NCBI RefSeq assembly: GCF_001039355.2
Contig: NW_019775438.1
Coordinates: forward strand, 372,304 to 409,124
Reading direction: 5' to 3'
From: Lingula anatina
Taxonomy: Eukaryota > Brachiopoda > Lingulata > Lingulida > Lingulidae
DNA: 36,821 bases
The position numbers and the translations under genes were made by a program. Under the pieces are notes generated by a model. It had not been told where the DNA came from. It did no database searches and was given only the letters and a program-made list of their open reading frames with translations. Positions 19,626 to 30,341 of this stretch are shown one piece after another. How positions within the stretch are numbered: position 1 is the first letter of the stretch; every line of letters starts with the position of its first letter.

Positions 19626-20155
19626 TTGGTTTGGCAGTTATGGCAGTCATGACCACAACAGTGACAGTTATGGTGACGACGACATCACAGACAGACTGAT
19701 CGATCAGAATATATAGTCACTTACAGTGTCTGTATATAAAAAGGGGGAAGCATAATACTATATATGTTATATAAAAATATATGGTAATAACTAAATAATT
19801 ATAATCTCAAAACAGGATTAATATCACTTCAGCTTTATGTCACTTCTGATTAAAAAATATTTTAAATAAGGTTCTGGATCTCCTCACAGAACCTATTCAT
19901 CATGCACTGGCAACTAACAAGCAGAGTCTAAAATCTGTAAAAATATGTTCTGTTGACTTCACAAATAAAATACAAGTAATAAGGATTATCTTAAATTAAA
20001 AACAAATAATGATATTAAAAGTTTAGAGAAAGGTGTCCAAATATCATGTTCTGAGAAGTATAAAATGTTCAATCATAAAATCTTTAAAAGAAATTTTTGT
20101 GCTTTATTAAAATCATCTGCTGAGCTAATATTCCTTAGTTCTGATGGTAACTGAC

Positions 20156-20422
20156 CAGTGGCGGATTTAGAGGGGGGGTCAGGAGGGTCCTGACCCCCCC
20201 TTCGGTTTCTGAATAGTATATCACATCAATATTCCCCATTTGAAATTAGAATTAATTTTGACTAGCTAAATCATAGTACCAAAGAGAACTGTTTGCTCTC
20301 CAAAGCACCTAAAATTTTCGGGGCCCTTGAGCCAACACCAAGGAGGTGATGGTCAGCTTCGCATCCAAGGCCTGTCATTCCGGACCCCCCCCCCCCTTCA
20401 AATAATCCTGGATCCGCCTCTG
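20156..20422. mobile_element. MITE with CAGTGGCGGAT terminal inverted repeats
   Basis: Begins CAGTGGCGGATTTAGAGGG and ends CCTGGATCCGCCTCTG, inverted copies of each other. The inner borders are a G-run and a C-run. Length 267 bases with no open frame. This terminal motif is common in non-autonomous DNA transposons of marine invertebrates, by recollection. Confidence 0.8.
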
Positions 20423-20512
20423 AATGATTCCATTCATACAGGGCCACGTATAATCAAAAGATTTTTTCTCAAAATGTTTTGAGCCTTACACAACGAGGTT
20501 TTAATTTTTAAG

Positions 20513-21830
20513 GGTAAACTTGACCATCAAACAAAATTTCACATAAATGATGAACCCATAGAAGAAGTAAAACAATACCCCTATTTGGGAATAGTTTTCT
20601 CCAACACTGGCTCATTAAAGGAAGCAATTGAAAATTTGAAGAAAAGGGCCCTAAAAGCCCTGTTTTCACTTAAAGGAGCACTTGCCTCTCAAACCATTTC
20701 CAAACCACTTTTGTGCATGAACTTATTTGACAAACTTATTAAACCAATTTTGCTTTATGGTTGCGAGGTCTGGTCACAGGAGATACTTAAACAGAATAAC
20801 ATGTCTCTGAAAAAGATTAATAAAATGCCATTCGAACAGGTAGCGCACTTAAAGTTTTGCAAATGGATTCTAGGTCTAAGAAAGCATGCTAGCAATACCA
20901 TTTCTAGAGCCGAGCTCGACAGGTACCCTATTTTTTCAACTATAGCCAAACTTTCCAAAGATATAGTCTTAGACTGGAACAACTGCCAAATAATAGAATT
21001 GTAAAGCAAGTGTACAATCTTGAGCAAGATACAATGGGAAACACATGGACAGAATCCATCCAATCTTTTCACTATTGTTGGGGTTTCTCCGAAGATAGCA
21101 ATCCACCAAAGAAAATACATCAAATAGAAAACCTAGTAGAAAAATTGAACTTAAAAATCGAAAAACTCTTTTGGCAGGAATTAAATAGCTGGACCTCAAA
21201 CAAATTAAGGACATACAAAACAATTAAAAAATCTTATGAATGTGAAAATTACATCAAAATGAGTGTCTCCTCCTTAGATATCAAAACACTGGCAAAATAG
21301 ACTAAGTGACCACAACCTAGCAATAGAAAGGGGCCGATACACAAACCCTAAAACTCCTCTTGATGAGAGAAAATGTAAATCCTGCAACTGTGTAGAGGAT
21401 GAAAAACACTTCCTCGTGGAATGTACAAGATACACTGTTGAAAGGCAACGAATGCATGATGAGCTATTGAAAATCAGTGTGGTGGGTCTAGAGGACAGTG
21501 ATCAGATATTGTCAATTCTCCTGAATCCACCCTGTGAAAAAAGCCTCAAAGTAATAGCAGGATTTGTAAAAACTACTGTTAAAATACATAGTTCACCTAC
21601 AATTTAGTACATCACAGCCACTAATTGTTGATAATGCTGTGAATAGCTTAACTAATTACTTAACCTTATAGCATAATATGCTTTAACACATGTGTAATTA
21701 AAGCATAATACATATGTAAACATATATAAATGTATATCCTTTATATATTGTGTAAATAATGTAGTCTAGAGAGCCTGCAATTGTATTCATACCATTTAGT
21801 GCTCAATAAACTTATTATATTAATAATAAT
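20513..21830 (+). pseudogene. Decayed non-LTR retrotransposon (LINE) 3' end
   Basis: The plus strand holds the end of a LINE ORF2 in three frames. Frame 1 (20513-21004) has EEVKQYPYLGIVFSNTGSL, ALFSLKG, FDKLIKPILLYGCEVWS, the usual tail of a LINE reverse transcriptase (thumb region), and LKFCKWILGLRKHASN, then stops. Frame 2 (21010-21300) has WTESIQSFHYCWGFSED onward and ends at TAG. Frame 3 (21301-21607) has RKCKSCNCVEDEKHFLVEC, the C-terminal CCHC-type motif of such elements. The endonuclease and polymerase core are absent, so the copy is 5' truncated as well as frameshifted. It ends in a short TTATATTAATAATAAT tail near 21830. Confidence 0.88.
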
Positions 21831-24800
21831 GGTCATCTGATCTTAACATGCAATTTGGTGTGTAATGCAATACAAGTTCACAAAGATAAGCTGGTGTGAG
21901 TCCATAAAAAAAAAAACAGCATGAGCATACATTAAAAATAATCTATTTCCATTTACAGATATGTCAGTATACCTCACCTATACGCTGTAGTGAAGAAAAT
22001 AAAAATAACCACTTGGAAGGAGCAGAACATGAGCTTGTGATAAGCCATCACATAATCCAATTTAAATTTTTCGAACATGGGAGACCCCTTTTATACTCCT
22101 TTTAGCTACTTCAAAATTTAAGTAAACATATATGAAACAACATCAGTCAAAAAACGCTTCTGGTAAAGATAACAACTACGAGATTAAAAAAAAGTACAAA
22201 AAACCTCCACTGCTATTGGACAGTTGCTGTGACTCTGCTATGAGGGGTTGGGGCAAAGTTAATGATAGTTAATGCGTCACAAGCCCCACATCTGTCTTTT
22301 GTCAGCTAATCACTTAAAAGTCATGACATCATTATCTTTGTTTTATTTTTCTTCCGTCTATAAATCTTTAACAGCATGCAGATATTGTTTTAACAAATAA
22401 TCTTGATATCACTCTGAGGGCACGTCATGGTACTGAGCTGGCAAAAATCCCTACAGTAAACTGTGGCATATGTCTATGTCATAAATTTCTGTCATCTCAA
22501 AGAAGCCAAGTAACTGATTTCAAGCTTCTCTCCAATTTTTCAAGATTGTTATGAGAATTACCAGGCTTGATAAAAATATGTGGCCTACAATAACACATAT
22601 TGGACTGAATTTGCCCCTTTTAAGTGAGCAGTCTTTTTTATTATGCAGTAATTTCATGTGAAAACTAACAAAAATCAGAAAATTTTAAGAGACAACACTG
22701 TTCGTAGTGCTTTAAGCCAGTTTTATATTGCCATTTAGATCATTTTCAAAGCTGTCCTGGACTGAACCAAAAAACACGCATATATTCTTCCTAAAATGCC
22801 AATACAGTGTCACTTGTAAAAATCTGCTCTTAAACTCCATCTTCAGTTCGACGTCTGAGAAGAATATTTTATCTTATAAATTAGATAATAACATGTTGCA
22901 TTACTTCTGTGACTTTATTCTCAAGACCCCTTAGACCATTATTTTTCAAAAATTGCTGCTGGAATATGTACACACTAAGATGTCATGAGTCAATTCCACC
23001 TGAAATGTGCTGTCAAAATGGCCAAATTGTTCAAACAAACAAATATTTATTTTCCGGATTAAACCAATTATTATAGTGGATTAAAGGGAGGAAACAGCTT
23101 TTAAGGTACCTCCCTCCCTTTTCCTGGCTCAGAAAAAAATTATGCACAAATAAAATTATCAAAATTTGTAATAATAAGGTAGTGATAAACTAAATGTGAA
23201 ATTTACTGCAATACCACATTCTAAGGACATGCTGAGTGTGAGTCATTTTGTAGAAAAATGTTATACAACTTGTACTGACATTGTGTTAAATGTTATATTA
23301 TTGTATTTTGTGTAGCATTGTATTCTTACCATGTCCTGTTTTCTGCAATATATTTTACCTAATCACCACACCAGTGATGTATTTGATTAAACTGTCTATT
23401 TGTATGTACAGAAAAGAGAAAAAAAGACACCTGTAATTATATTTTGTGAGGTAAGGGATATAAATTTTAATTTTGTGCCCATCCATGCCCTTTACATAAT
23501 CCTGTATTCACCAATTCAAATATAAATTCATCCTTCAAAATTGACATCACCAGTTAAGTCTTAAGAACCAGGAAGAATAATATAAGAATCAAAGAGGTGA
23601 TAGTTACAGATCATCTTCACCAATTGATTTGACAAACTGTCAAATCTTTGCCAATATTTGTAAATGATTTATTCATTTCACACTTCCTTCTTTATTGAAG
23701 AAAAGAATGAAATCAATTATGGCATTCTGGGCCTTTGAGATAATTGCTGAAGGGCTTTTTCACACTGTATTAGGTGCAATTTAATATCTTGTCTGATCTT
23801 GAAGACCCACAGTACGTGACACTGTCTCTTATTTTATCTTGGTAACTTTCAGGTTTATCTTTGTTCCTCAAATAGTAATTTTCTTATATATCTTTATTGC
23901 CAGATAAATCTTTCAGCTGTATGCTGAAATGGGAATAAATCATTAAATCAAATAAGATAAACAGATTTATAAATTTATTTAAATCTTTCAAATTTTTTTC
24001 TTGACTTGGCATCTGTCAACCTTCATACCTGAAACTTCAAAATAATTAATGTACAAAATTATCTTTACACTAATTGTTCTAGGCAGACATGTCTGAATAG
24101 ATAGCCATTTCCTGAACCTGCCATTGGTGCTTGGTGCATTTCCAGGATTGTATTCACCATAAACATCATAAAAGGAATAACACATTAAACATTACCAACA
24201 TACAGGGAATGATTCACTGGACTCGAGTAAAGTAGTAGTATGAAAGTTGGTCTGATTGGGTTATTTCTCTTATGAAATTGGATTTTTTTTTTCATTTTTC
24301 ACACATTGACATCTTAAAAGCATGACTATATGAATTTCCACGAGCCTTTATCATTATATTGGTTGCTAATACTTTTTTTTTTGGGGGGGGGGGGAGAGAA
24401 GTTTAATGCCATTACTTATTTTGTCATTTATATCAGACATGATTTTGGATTTTAAGAAAAAAGTAGGAAGAAAGGCCAATTGCCTTATGATCAGGGGTAT
24501 GTGGGCTGCTCATTGCAATGCTGAGGACATTCTATTTGGAGCACTTTTTATTTGCATTGCTTATATTTTCATTTTTAATAAGAAAGTATTTTTGAGCAAT
24601 TATAAGTTTAAAAAAGAAACAAAAGATACTCTTCTTAAATACTTCAGTGTAATTTCAATGTATGTTCTTTTTATTTGTAGGTTTGAAAAATAATAAGATA
24701 ATTTTCCTTAAACAACTTTTTATTTCAACTAGTCTGTACAAATGAATAAATTTTAATTGTGCTTAAAAGATGAAGTATCTTTATACAAGGCTCATGATCA

Positions 24801-25090
24801 GTTACAGCAAACCTGCTCTTTGAAATAACCTCTGCTGTATTAATTTTAAAGAAATATCCCAGCTTATTAAGTCAAACAATTCAATGATGCTAAAAAGAGC
24901 TGCTCTTAAAGATATCAATTTTTAATTCTTATACATGTCAACAACCCATAACCCTTAATGTCCGTTGCAATGGTTTATAATTAACCAATAATCAAATAAA
25001 GATTGCTGATAAACTGCACATACTACTATTTGATTTGTGGTCCTTCCAAAAATGATGACAATAAATGATAAAACAGAGATAAAAAAATAA

Positions 25091-25268
25091 ATTACAAGGT
25101 GGTTCAACTCCCAAACAATAAGTGCATTTAGTATGTAGGCAAGTCCTTTTTTTTTTTGCATGTAAAGTGCACTCAAATTAATATGTCCTAAATCAAGAGG
25201 GGTTGAACCCCCAAGATGGAAGTTCACTGGGTTCATTGAAACTCTTACACTTTGTCCTTTTCACACAT

Positions 25269-25336
<68 letters not shown>

Positions 25337-25626
25337 TCCAGGTAACTACATATCTTGTCTTTTTTTCGTCTCAAATGAAATATAACAGAGGTGCTGAGCT
25401 ATCTCATGCACCCGTTCAGCCCATTTTAGTGGGCATCAAAAGGCTCACCACATCAGCACATTATTAAGATCAGCACCTGAGTGTACTATATGTCATGGGC
25501 ACATTTGGAATGAAGAAAGCCAAGATACATGTATGTAGTTACTTGGTTCACACAATTTTACATGAACTGTGTGTGAAAAAGACAAAATGTCAGGGTATTC
25601 ATCTTGGGAGTTCAACCACCTTGTAA
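25091..25626. repeat. Inverted-repeat-bounded element containing an (AT)n run
   Basis: ATTACAAGGTGGTTCAACTC at 25091-25110 is inverted at 25603-25626 (CTTGGGAGTTCAACCACC and TTGTAA), about 24 bases with one mismatch. The 536-base span has no coding frame. Confidence 0.65.
25273..25334. repeat. (AT)n microsatellite
   Basis: About 31 AT units, self-complementary and likely to extrude a cruciform. Confidence 0.95.
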
Positions 25627-25857
25627 ATGTGACCCAGGTGATGAGATACTGAATGGCCTCGTTTTAGTGTGCACTGGAAGACTCACAAAATATGTTACTT
25701 GAGTTGCTTTCAGTTTAAGAAGGACCACAGTAGTGGTTCAAATCTGTCATTTACTTCAGTCATTATCATCATCTTACAAGACAAAGACAAATAATGTCAA
25801 GCTTGTTTTTCTTGAACTAAACATCCTTCAATAGGAATTGACTACTGGAACTCTACG

Positions 25858-25983
25858 TTATGTCTTGTTACTGTCCATGCTTGCACCTTCCTTGGATGCC
25901 AGTTCTTTTTCCTTTTTCTCTTTCATTTTTTCATGTTTGGCAAGCAGTTCCTTCTTTGCTGCTTCAACATGCTCCTCAAAATT
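25858..25983 (-). CDS. UQCC6: UQCC6 exon 2 (charged C-terminal helix)
   Basis: Forty-one codons and TAA, starting NFEEHVEAAKKELLAKHEKM and ending ASMDSNKT. Acceptor cttttag. It was assigned to UQCC6 because it is the next open in-phase exon on this strand and its charge pattern fits. An undetected nearer alternative exon cannot be excluded. Confidence 0.7.
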   Translation of the reverse strand, partial: NFEEHVEAAKKELLAKHEKMKEKKEKELASKEGASMDSNKT

Positions 25984-28960
25984 CTAAAAGAAAACCAAGA
26001 ATGTTTGTAAAACATACAAAAAGCTCATAACATGCATAAAACCAATACTGGTTATCCATTCTTGATAAAATTAATATCATTTAACATTAAAGTTACATAT
26101 AAAGCCCATTCTTTACCACTAAATCATCATCATATCTGCATGTCCATGTTACTGGGTAACAACAATGAGACATGGGCCTCAAAATTTCAACATGGCACAC
26201 GTTCAAAATATTTGTCCAGTAAATAAACGAAATTTTACCACTGAAGTTGGAAAAAAATGTTAACAGAGGTTTTTCGACTGAATCTGGTCCAGTTATGGGC
26301 CAATATAACCCAGATAATTTCCCACCGGAATCCACCCATGGCAATCCAAAATGGCTGGGTATTTAAGTGGGTATAACATGGAAACTGGGTAACTTAGAGA
26401 CTTGAGAGAGGTGTCATTTCTATAATGTTCAAAGGTATGATCATTCATTTAAAAAAAAATTTGGGTCATCAGAGGTCAAGGTCATGCCTTAATGTCAAGG
26501 TCAATCTAAAATACAAATTAAAATACAACATCAACTTTCTTTTTTCTTTCAAAAATGAACTTATGGTTTTTTCTAGCACCCACTGAGAACTGCATTAAAC
26601 AGACCACCTTTGTGAATGTTGTATTTAACTAACCAATGTATGCTTCTTAATTAGTGTACAACAGTTTGGGAAAAATGATTGTGATATTATGTGTAAATAT
26701 GACTGATCATTTGTCTTTTTTAAAATAAGATATTTTTTTAAACTCATTCTTTTTACTGCCTTCAACCTGAATTGGTAATAAAATTTTTAAAAAATTACCC
26801 GACATCACCACTCTCTTGTTTTATATCTGTTTTACCTGAATTTTCCACACCTAAATGATTAAGTAAGGAATAAACTCCTTCCTAACCAAATTAAGTACTT
26901 TGATAATGTATTATTTTAAGTTACATAGGTAACATATTTTATTCATGGTGTGTGTGTGTGTGTGTATGTGTGGGTGTGACAGGCATGATTGAAAGTCAGG
27001 TAGATTTTAAATCGGCCTAGGCAAAATTGAAATACTATGCTAAAGGTACTATGTGGTCTTAGGTATTAAAACAGAACACATTTCATTGATATTAATATCA
27101 TAATGATTTCAATTTAGAAGACAGTACAGCCATACTTTCATGTTTTAAAGGTTAGTGAACTACTTGGGCAAGTTGTACAGTTAGGTATTTTATATCACTG
27201 TAAAGTCTGTATCCTCATCTTTTTAAAAGAGAGTACAAGACAAAAAAAAAAAAAATAATAATAATAAATAAAATAAAATAGCATGGGGTATAGAAAACTG
27301 AAATTAATATTCTAAGGATATTTCTTCTCTGCCAAACAAAATAAAATTCTCATGGTTTCAGAATNCCGTCTAGGAGGAGAAGCGGTAACGGTGACTTGGC
27401 GGCGGAGCCGCAGGAGCCGGCGGAGCCGCAGGAGCCGGCGGAACATACGGGTCGGGACTAAAACCATGTGTACCGCCAGCGCCTACGCTGGTGGTACAAT
27501 AAAAAATTTCCCGAGGTCACCACTCTCTTATTTTATCTGTTTTACCTGAATTTTCCAAATGATCAAGTAAGGAATAAACTCCTTTCTAACCAAATTAAGT
27601 ACTTCGATAATATATTATTTGAAGTTACATAAGTAACATTAACATATATTTTCTTAATGGTATGTGTGTGTGACAGGCATGACTGAAAGTCAGGTAGATT
27701 TTAAATCGGCCTAGGCAAAATTGAAATACTATGCTAAAGGTACTATGTGGTCTTAGGTATTAAAACAGAACACATTTCATTGATATCAATATCATGATTT
27801 CAATTTAGATGACAGAGAAGCCATACTTTCATGTTTTTAAAGGTTAGTGGTTTACTCAGGCAAGTTGTACAGTTAGGTATTTTATATCACTGTATCCTCA
27901 TCTTGTTAAAAGAGAGTGTAAGACCAAAAATATAGTATGGGGTATAGAAAACTGTAATTTATATTCTAAGGATAATTCTTCTCTACCAAACAAAATAAAA
28001 TTTTCATGGTTTCAGAAGTCAATTAGTAGTCTAAACCTAAACTGTATAATATGTGAAAAGGTTCAATTTCACTCGCATTCAGAAATCCTAAATTGGTCAG
28101 CACAATACAGTGTTGTGGATAAGGTTCACTATCAGAGCATTTTACAGGTCCAAAGAAAATGAGTGAAGTAAAGCAAAAAGGAGTCAAGTCCCTCCCCCCA
28201 CAGAAAAATCCATCCCTTTCTGTGTATCACCGATATCATAGCAAGTTATGCTACACCTTGATACTACTTTAGTTATTGACAACGTCTGATGATGTTGGAA
28301 CAATCAAGTGACAAGTACTATTAAACAATATATATAAGCGTGTCCACTTATTTTGCCATCAGTAGATAGGGACAGAATGGACAGTGTCGAGGGAGGAGTT
28401 GTGCCCACCTTGGGTGGTAAAATTACATATAGCACAATGATATTGCATCACAATCAAGTTAAAGGTAATGTAAATAATAAGATAAAAAATATGTTTTCTG
28501 TCAAACTAAAAAAAAAAAAAAAAACCTTCTTATGCATTTGGCAATAGTCCCCTTCCCTTTCCCCCCGACACCCAGATAAAGCATACTGTACATCTACCTT
28601 AACTTTTATACAACGAAATGAAATATGCATAGAATTAAATGGAGAAACAACTGGCCCACAGCAGGAATAGTGGCCAATAACTCTACAAATATACAAAATT
28701 TTACAAGCCCCAATTCAGTTTTACTGGCACTTGGAATGGGGCCCAGTGTCAATGTTGTAGAGTGCCAAAAAAACAGAGCAAGTTTTAAGTTATTGCACAA
28801 TGTCACACCTAGCACATTGCCACAGTAAGGGAGCATTCAGAACCAAACAATATTTTCTTCTCACCTCCAGTGGTTTGTAATAACTGTGTACTATTTGAGC
28901 CCCAGCAAACATAGACAATAGCCCAGCACTGAGCAGCTTGATATACTGGCTTGTGCTCAT
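25858..28960 (-). CDS. UQCC6: UQCC6 / BRAWNIN-like complex III assembly microprotein (whole gene, 2 exons)
   Basis: Exons 28960-28865 and 25983-25858 encode 73 residues; human BRAWNIN (C12orf73) has about 71. The N-terminus MSTSQYIKLLSAGLLSMFAG then AQIVHSYYKP closely parallels the human MSTYLKMFAASLLAMCAGAE followed by VVHRYYRP. It is one membrane helix that also serves as the mitochondrial targeting region. The second exon, NFEEHVEAAKKELLAKHEKM and a lysine/glutamate-rich tail, is a charged helix like the human ELKTELLGLKERKHK part but with little identity. BRAWNIN is an inner-membrane protein needed for complex III assembly. The start is the first ATG in frame, and the junction GAG|GTGAGA to ttttag|AAT is on a codon boundary. 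The intron is 2.9 kb and full of repeats. The next gene upstream is another complex III factor. Confidence 0.85.
26777..27361. repeat. Direct repeat, left copy (UQCC6 intron)
   Basis: CACCACTCTCTTGTTTTAT, GGAATAAACTCCTTCC, GATTTTAAATCGGCCTAGGC and AAATTCTCATGGTTTCAGAA all recur in the same order at 27492-28018. It contains a (GT)n run at 26949-26975. Confidence 0.9.
27365..27502. repeat. Dispersed GC-rich repeat, copy 2, with internal tandem units
   Basis: Begins near an N at 27365. GGAGAAGCGGTAACGGTGACT is followed by tandem GGAGCCGC/AGGAGCCGG units, then GGGTCGGGACTAAAACCATG and the stem-loop GTACCGCCAGCG...CGCTGGTGGTAC. It lies between two copies of a 0.5-kb direct repeat in the UQCC6 intron. 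Confidence 0.8.
27492..28018. repeat. Direct repeat, right copy (UQCC6 intron)
   Basis: Matches 26777-27361 with scattered substitutions and small gaps; its GT run is much shorter. The two copies flank the GC-rich repeat at 27365-27502, so the array reads repeat, GC-rich element, repeat. Confidence 0.9.
28865..28960 (-). CDS. UQCC6: UQCC6 exon 1 (membrane helix)
   Basis: Thirty-two codons, MSTSQYIKLLSAGLLSMFAG to YYKPLE. Contains nearly all the residues shared with vertebrate BRAWNIN. Ends GAG|GTGAGA, phase 0. Confidence 0.88.
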
Positions 28961-29340
28961 CTTGGCTCGTCTTGTTCCACTCCAGGGTAATCAAAATAAC
29001 TGTGGTGTCCTCACTAACTATAATGATGCAAGACTGCTGACTGTTTTCTCCCTGTCAAAAGCAGATCTTTCTGCGCAAGTACAATGCAAGTCGTTTCTTC
29101 ACTCTTTTCTTTTTGTCAAAAGCAGGTACTCAGCAGCAGATCTTTCTTATATACTAAATCTTTTCCTTATCACAATTGTTTGTATGATGTTTTTTCCAGA
29201 TTCTATGGGTTCTTCTTTCCCTTTACAGTTTGCTTTTCTTATCAACAGTTATTTTATGTGATCTTCACTGCCCTCAACAGAAAACCTGTATTGAGAAAAA
29301 TTATCTCCTTGCACTATTTTATAAGATATCAAGTCTTTGA
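28961..29340 (-). other. 380-bp spacer between UQCC5 stop and UQCC6 start
   Basis: On the minus strand it has neither AATAAA nor ATTAAA (no TTTATT or TTTAAT in the plus-strand text). No TATA box stands out. Two copies of CTGTCAAAAGCAG or TTGTCAAAAGCAG and of GCAGATCTTTCT lie about 60 bases apart. It could be a compact promoter or the spacer of a dicistronic transcript. Confidence 0.6.
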
Positions 29341-29435
29341 TTACTCGTCCAATAGATACATAACATTAATTTTCTCATTGATAAGAAGACGTCTTGCTGC
29401 TGCTTTTTTGGCCATTCTTTTTGTCCATATTGAAT
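29341..29435 (-). CDS. UQCC5: UQCC5 exon 2
   Basis: Starts with the last two bases of the Tyr codon. Reads SIWTKRMAKKAAARRLLINE, then KINVMYLLDE and TAA. Basic matrix- or intermembrane-facing tail like the human YRRKASERQYQRRLEDE. Confidence 0.88.
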
Positions 29436-30117
29436 CTGAAATAGAAAAGATAAGAACAGAATAGAAAGGTTGAGTAACAGGTGTACTTGGAAATATGGGT
29501 ATTTTTACAGCCTTCTTTTCCCAACATTCGTAAGTCTTTGACTTTTCAAGGGATAACAACTGTTCATTTTGGCCAAAAAATGAAATTTCCTGGGGTAAAC
29601 AGCATATTTCCCAAACTAACCAATGGTTAATAAATCCATTTCTACATTCAAAGTTAGTCCCTGGTTTTTTTTTCTAAAAAGGTTGTTTTTTTTTGTAATT
29701 ATCTCTTAAGAGATTATTACAGAGTATAGCCACCTATGGAGGTCACTTAGTCAGATGGCAAGCACATATTTCAGATTTATTGCTATAACTGTCATCTTGG
29801 TGATAACATAGGATATATTATATTTCTATAAGTTGTTTACAATGTATTTATTTTGAAATATAGATCTCATACGAAGTGCTGTTATCCCTTTAATGTTTGT
29901 CTTAATTTAGTCAAGAAGTGAATTTGATCAGATGTTCAATTTATCAATTTTGTAATTTACTTATAACTTTTTGAAGTTTCTTTTTAATGAGAAAATTTCA
30001 AACACTTTGACCAAAAAGATTACAGCCAATTTTCACCTCTTATGTGACCTCAGCTGTCACAGGTTTTTGAATGCAACTTATTGTTCAAGATTTTTTGAAT
30101 GCACTTCAAGTTTCTCC

Positions 30118-30162
<45 letters not shown>

Positions 30163-30341
30163 ATCAGTTTTAGGTGTATGTTACACTTACAAAAGTTAAC
30201 TTCACCAACTTTCAGTTTTATCATAGTGAATTCAAGCATAGCCCCCACGAGGAAACAAAGAGGGAGAACACTGTACGCTCCAAATCTCCTTCTGCCAGGG
30301 AGGGAACGGAAAAAACTGCGTAGCAAGCGCGATCTTAACAT
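29341..30341 (-). CDS. UQCC5: UQCC5 / SMIM4-like complex III assembly microprotein (whole gene, 2 exons)
   Basis: Exons 30341-30191 and 29435-29341 encode 81 residues; human SMIM4 (UQCC5) has 70. The core GRRRFGAYSVLPLCFLVGAM then LEFTMIKLKVGEVNFY aligns with human GKQRFGIYRFLPFFFVLGGT, then MEWIMIKVRVGQETFY. The intron (TTTT|GTAAGT to tttcag|ATTC) splits the Tyr codon of this NFY. The C-terminal exon reads SIWTKRMAKKAAARRLLINE and ends VMYLLDE. The N-terminus MLRSRLLRSFFRSLPGRRR is arginine-rich, as expected for mitochondrial import, and one membrane helix follows. SMIM4 is an inner-membrane protein reported to work with BRAWNIN in cytochrome b/complex III assembly. Its neighbour is UQCC6, downstream on the same strand. 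Confidence 0.9.
29547..29895. repeat. MITE-like dispersed repeat, copy 2
   Basis: Begins CAAGGGATAACAACTG and ends GTGCTGTTATCCCTTTAA, so terminal inverted repeats are about 12-14 bases. Shares with copy 1 the blocks CCAATGGTTAAT, ATCTCTTAAGAG and AAATATAGATCTCATA. It lies in the UQCC5 intron. Confidence 0.8.
30119..30164. repeat. (AAAT)n microsatellite
   Basis: About 11 AAAT units in the UQCC5 intron, 27 bases downstream of exon 1. Confidence 0.95.
30191..30341 (-). CDS. UQCC5: UQCC5 exon 1
   Basis: Fifty codons and one base, MLRSRLLRSFFRSLPGRRRF to MIKLKVGEVNF. It carries the targeting region, the membrane helix and the MIK(L/V)(K/R)VG motif. The first ATG is used. Confidence 0.92.

Larger units (their letters stand above)
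17994..25857. other. Intergenic region between receptor and UQCC6
   Basis: About 8 kb without a gene I can support. It holds an AAAT microsatellite, SINE-like tandem copies, a long hairpin, a CAGTGGCGGAT MITE, a broken LINE and an inverted-repeat element, each listed separately. Between 21840 and 25090 I see only AT-rich unique sequence. Either the UQCC6 3' UTR or receptor 5' UTR exons could extend into it. Confidence 0.6.

Noticed and set aside
20585-21607. Live reverse transcriptase gene
   Set aside because: The frame is broken twice and the polymerase core and endonuclease are missing; annotated as a LINE relic.
23988-24185. A minus-strand frame reading GEYNPGNAPSTNGRFRKWLS
   Set aside because: Its composition looks protein-like, but I recognise no family and found no partner exons or convincing acceptor. 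Left unannotated; a protein search would settle it.
24406-24693. A 95-codon plus-strand open frame with hydrophobic stretches
   Set aside because: AT-rich, no recognisable motif, no splice or promoter context; likely chance.
28353-28547. A plus-strand frame starting MPSVDRDRMDSVEGG
   Set aside because: Runs into lysine-coding poly(A); lies in the UQCC6 intron with no homology seen.
29084-29340. A possible 5' noncoding exon or separate promoter of UQCC6
   Set aside because: Several cag acceptors exist on the minus strand, but none is decisive without transcript data.
28938-29464. Plus-strand frames of 107 and 126 codons
   Set aside because: They are antisense to the UQCC6 start, the spacer and UQCC5 exon 2, whose minus-strand coding is well supported.
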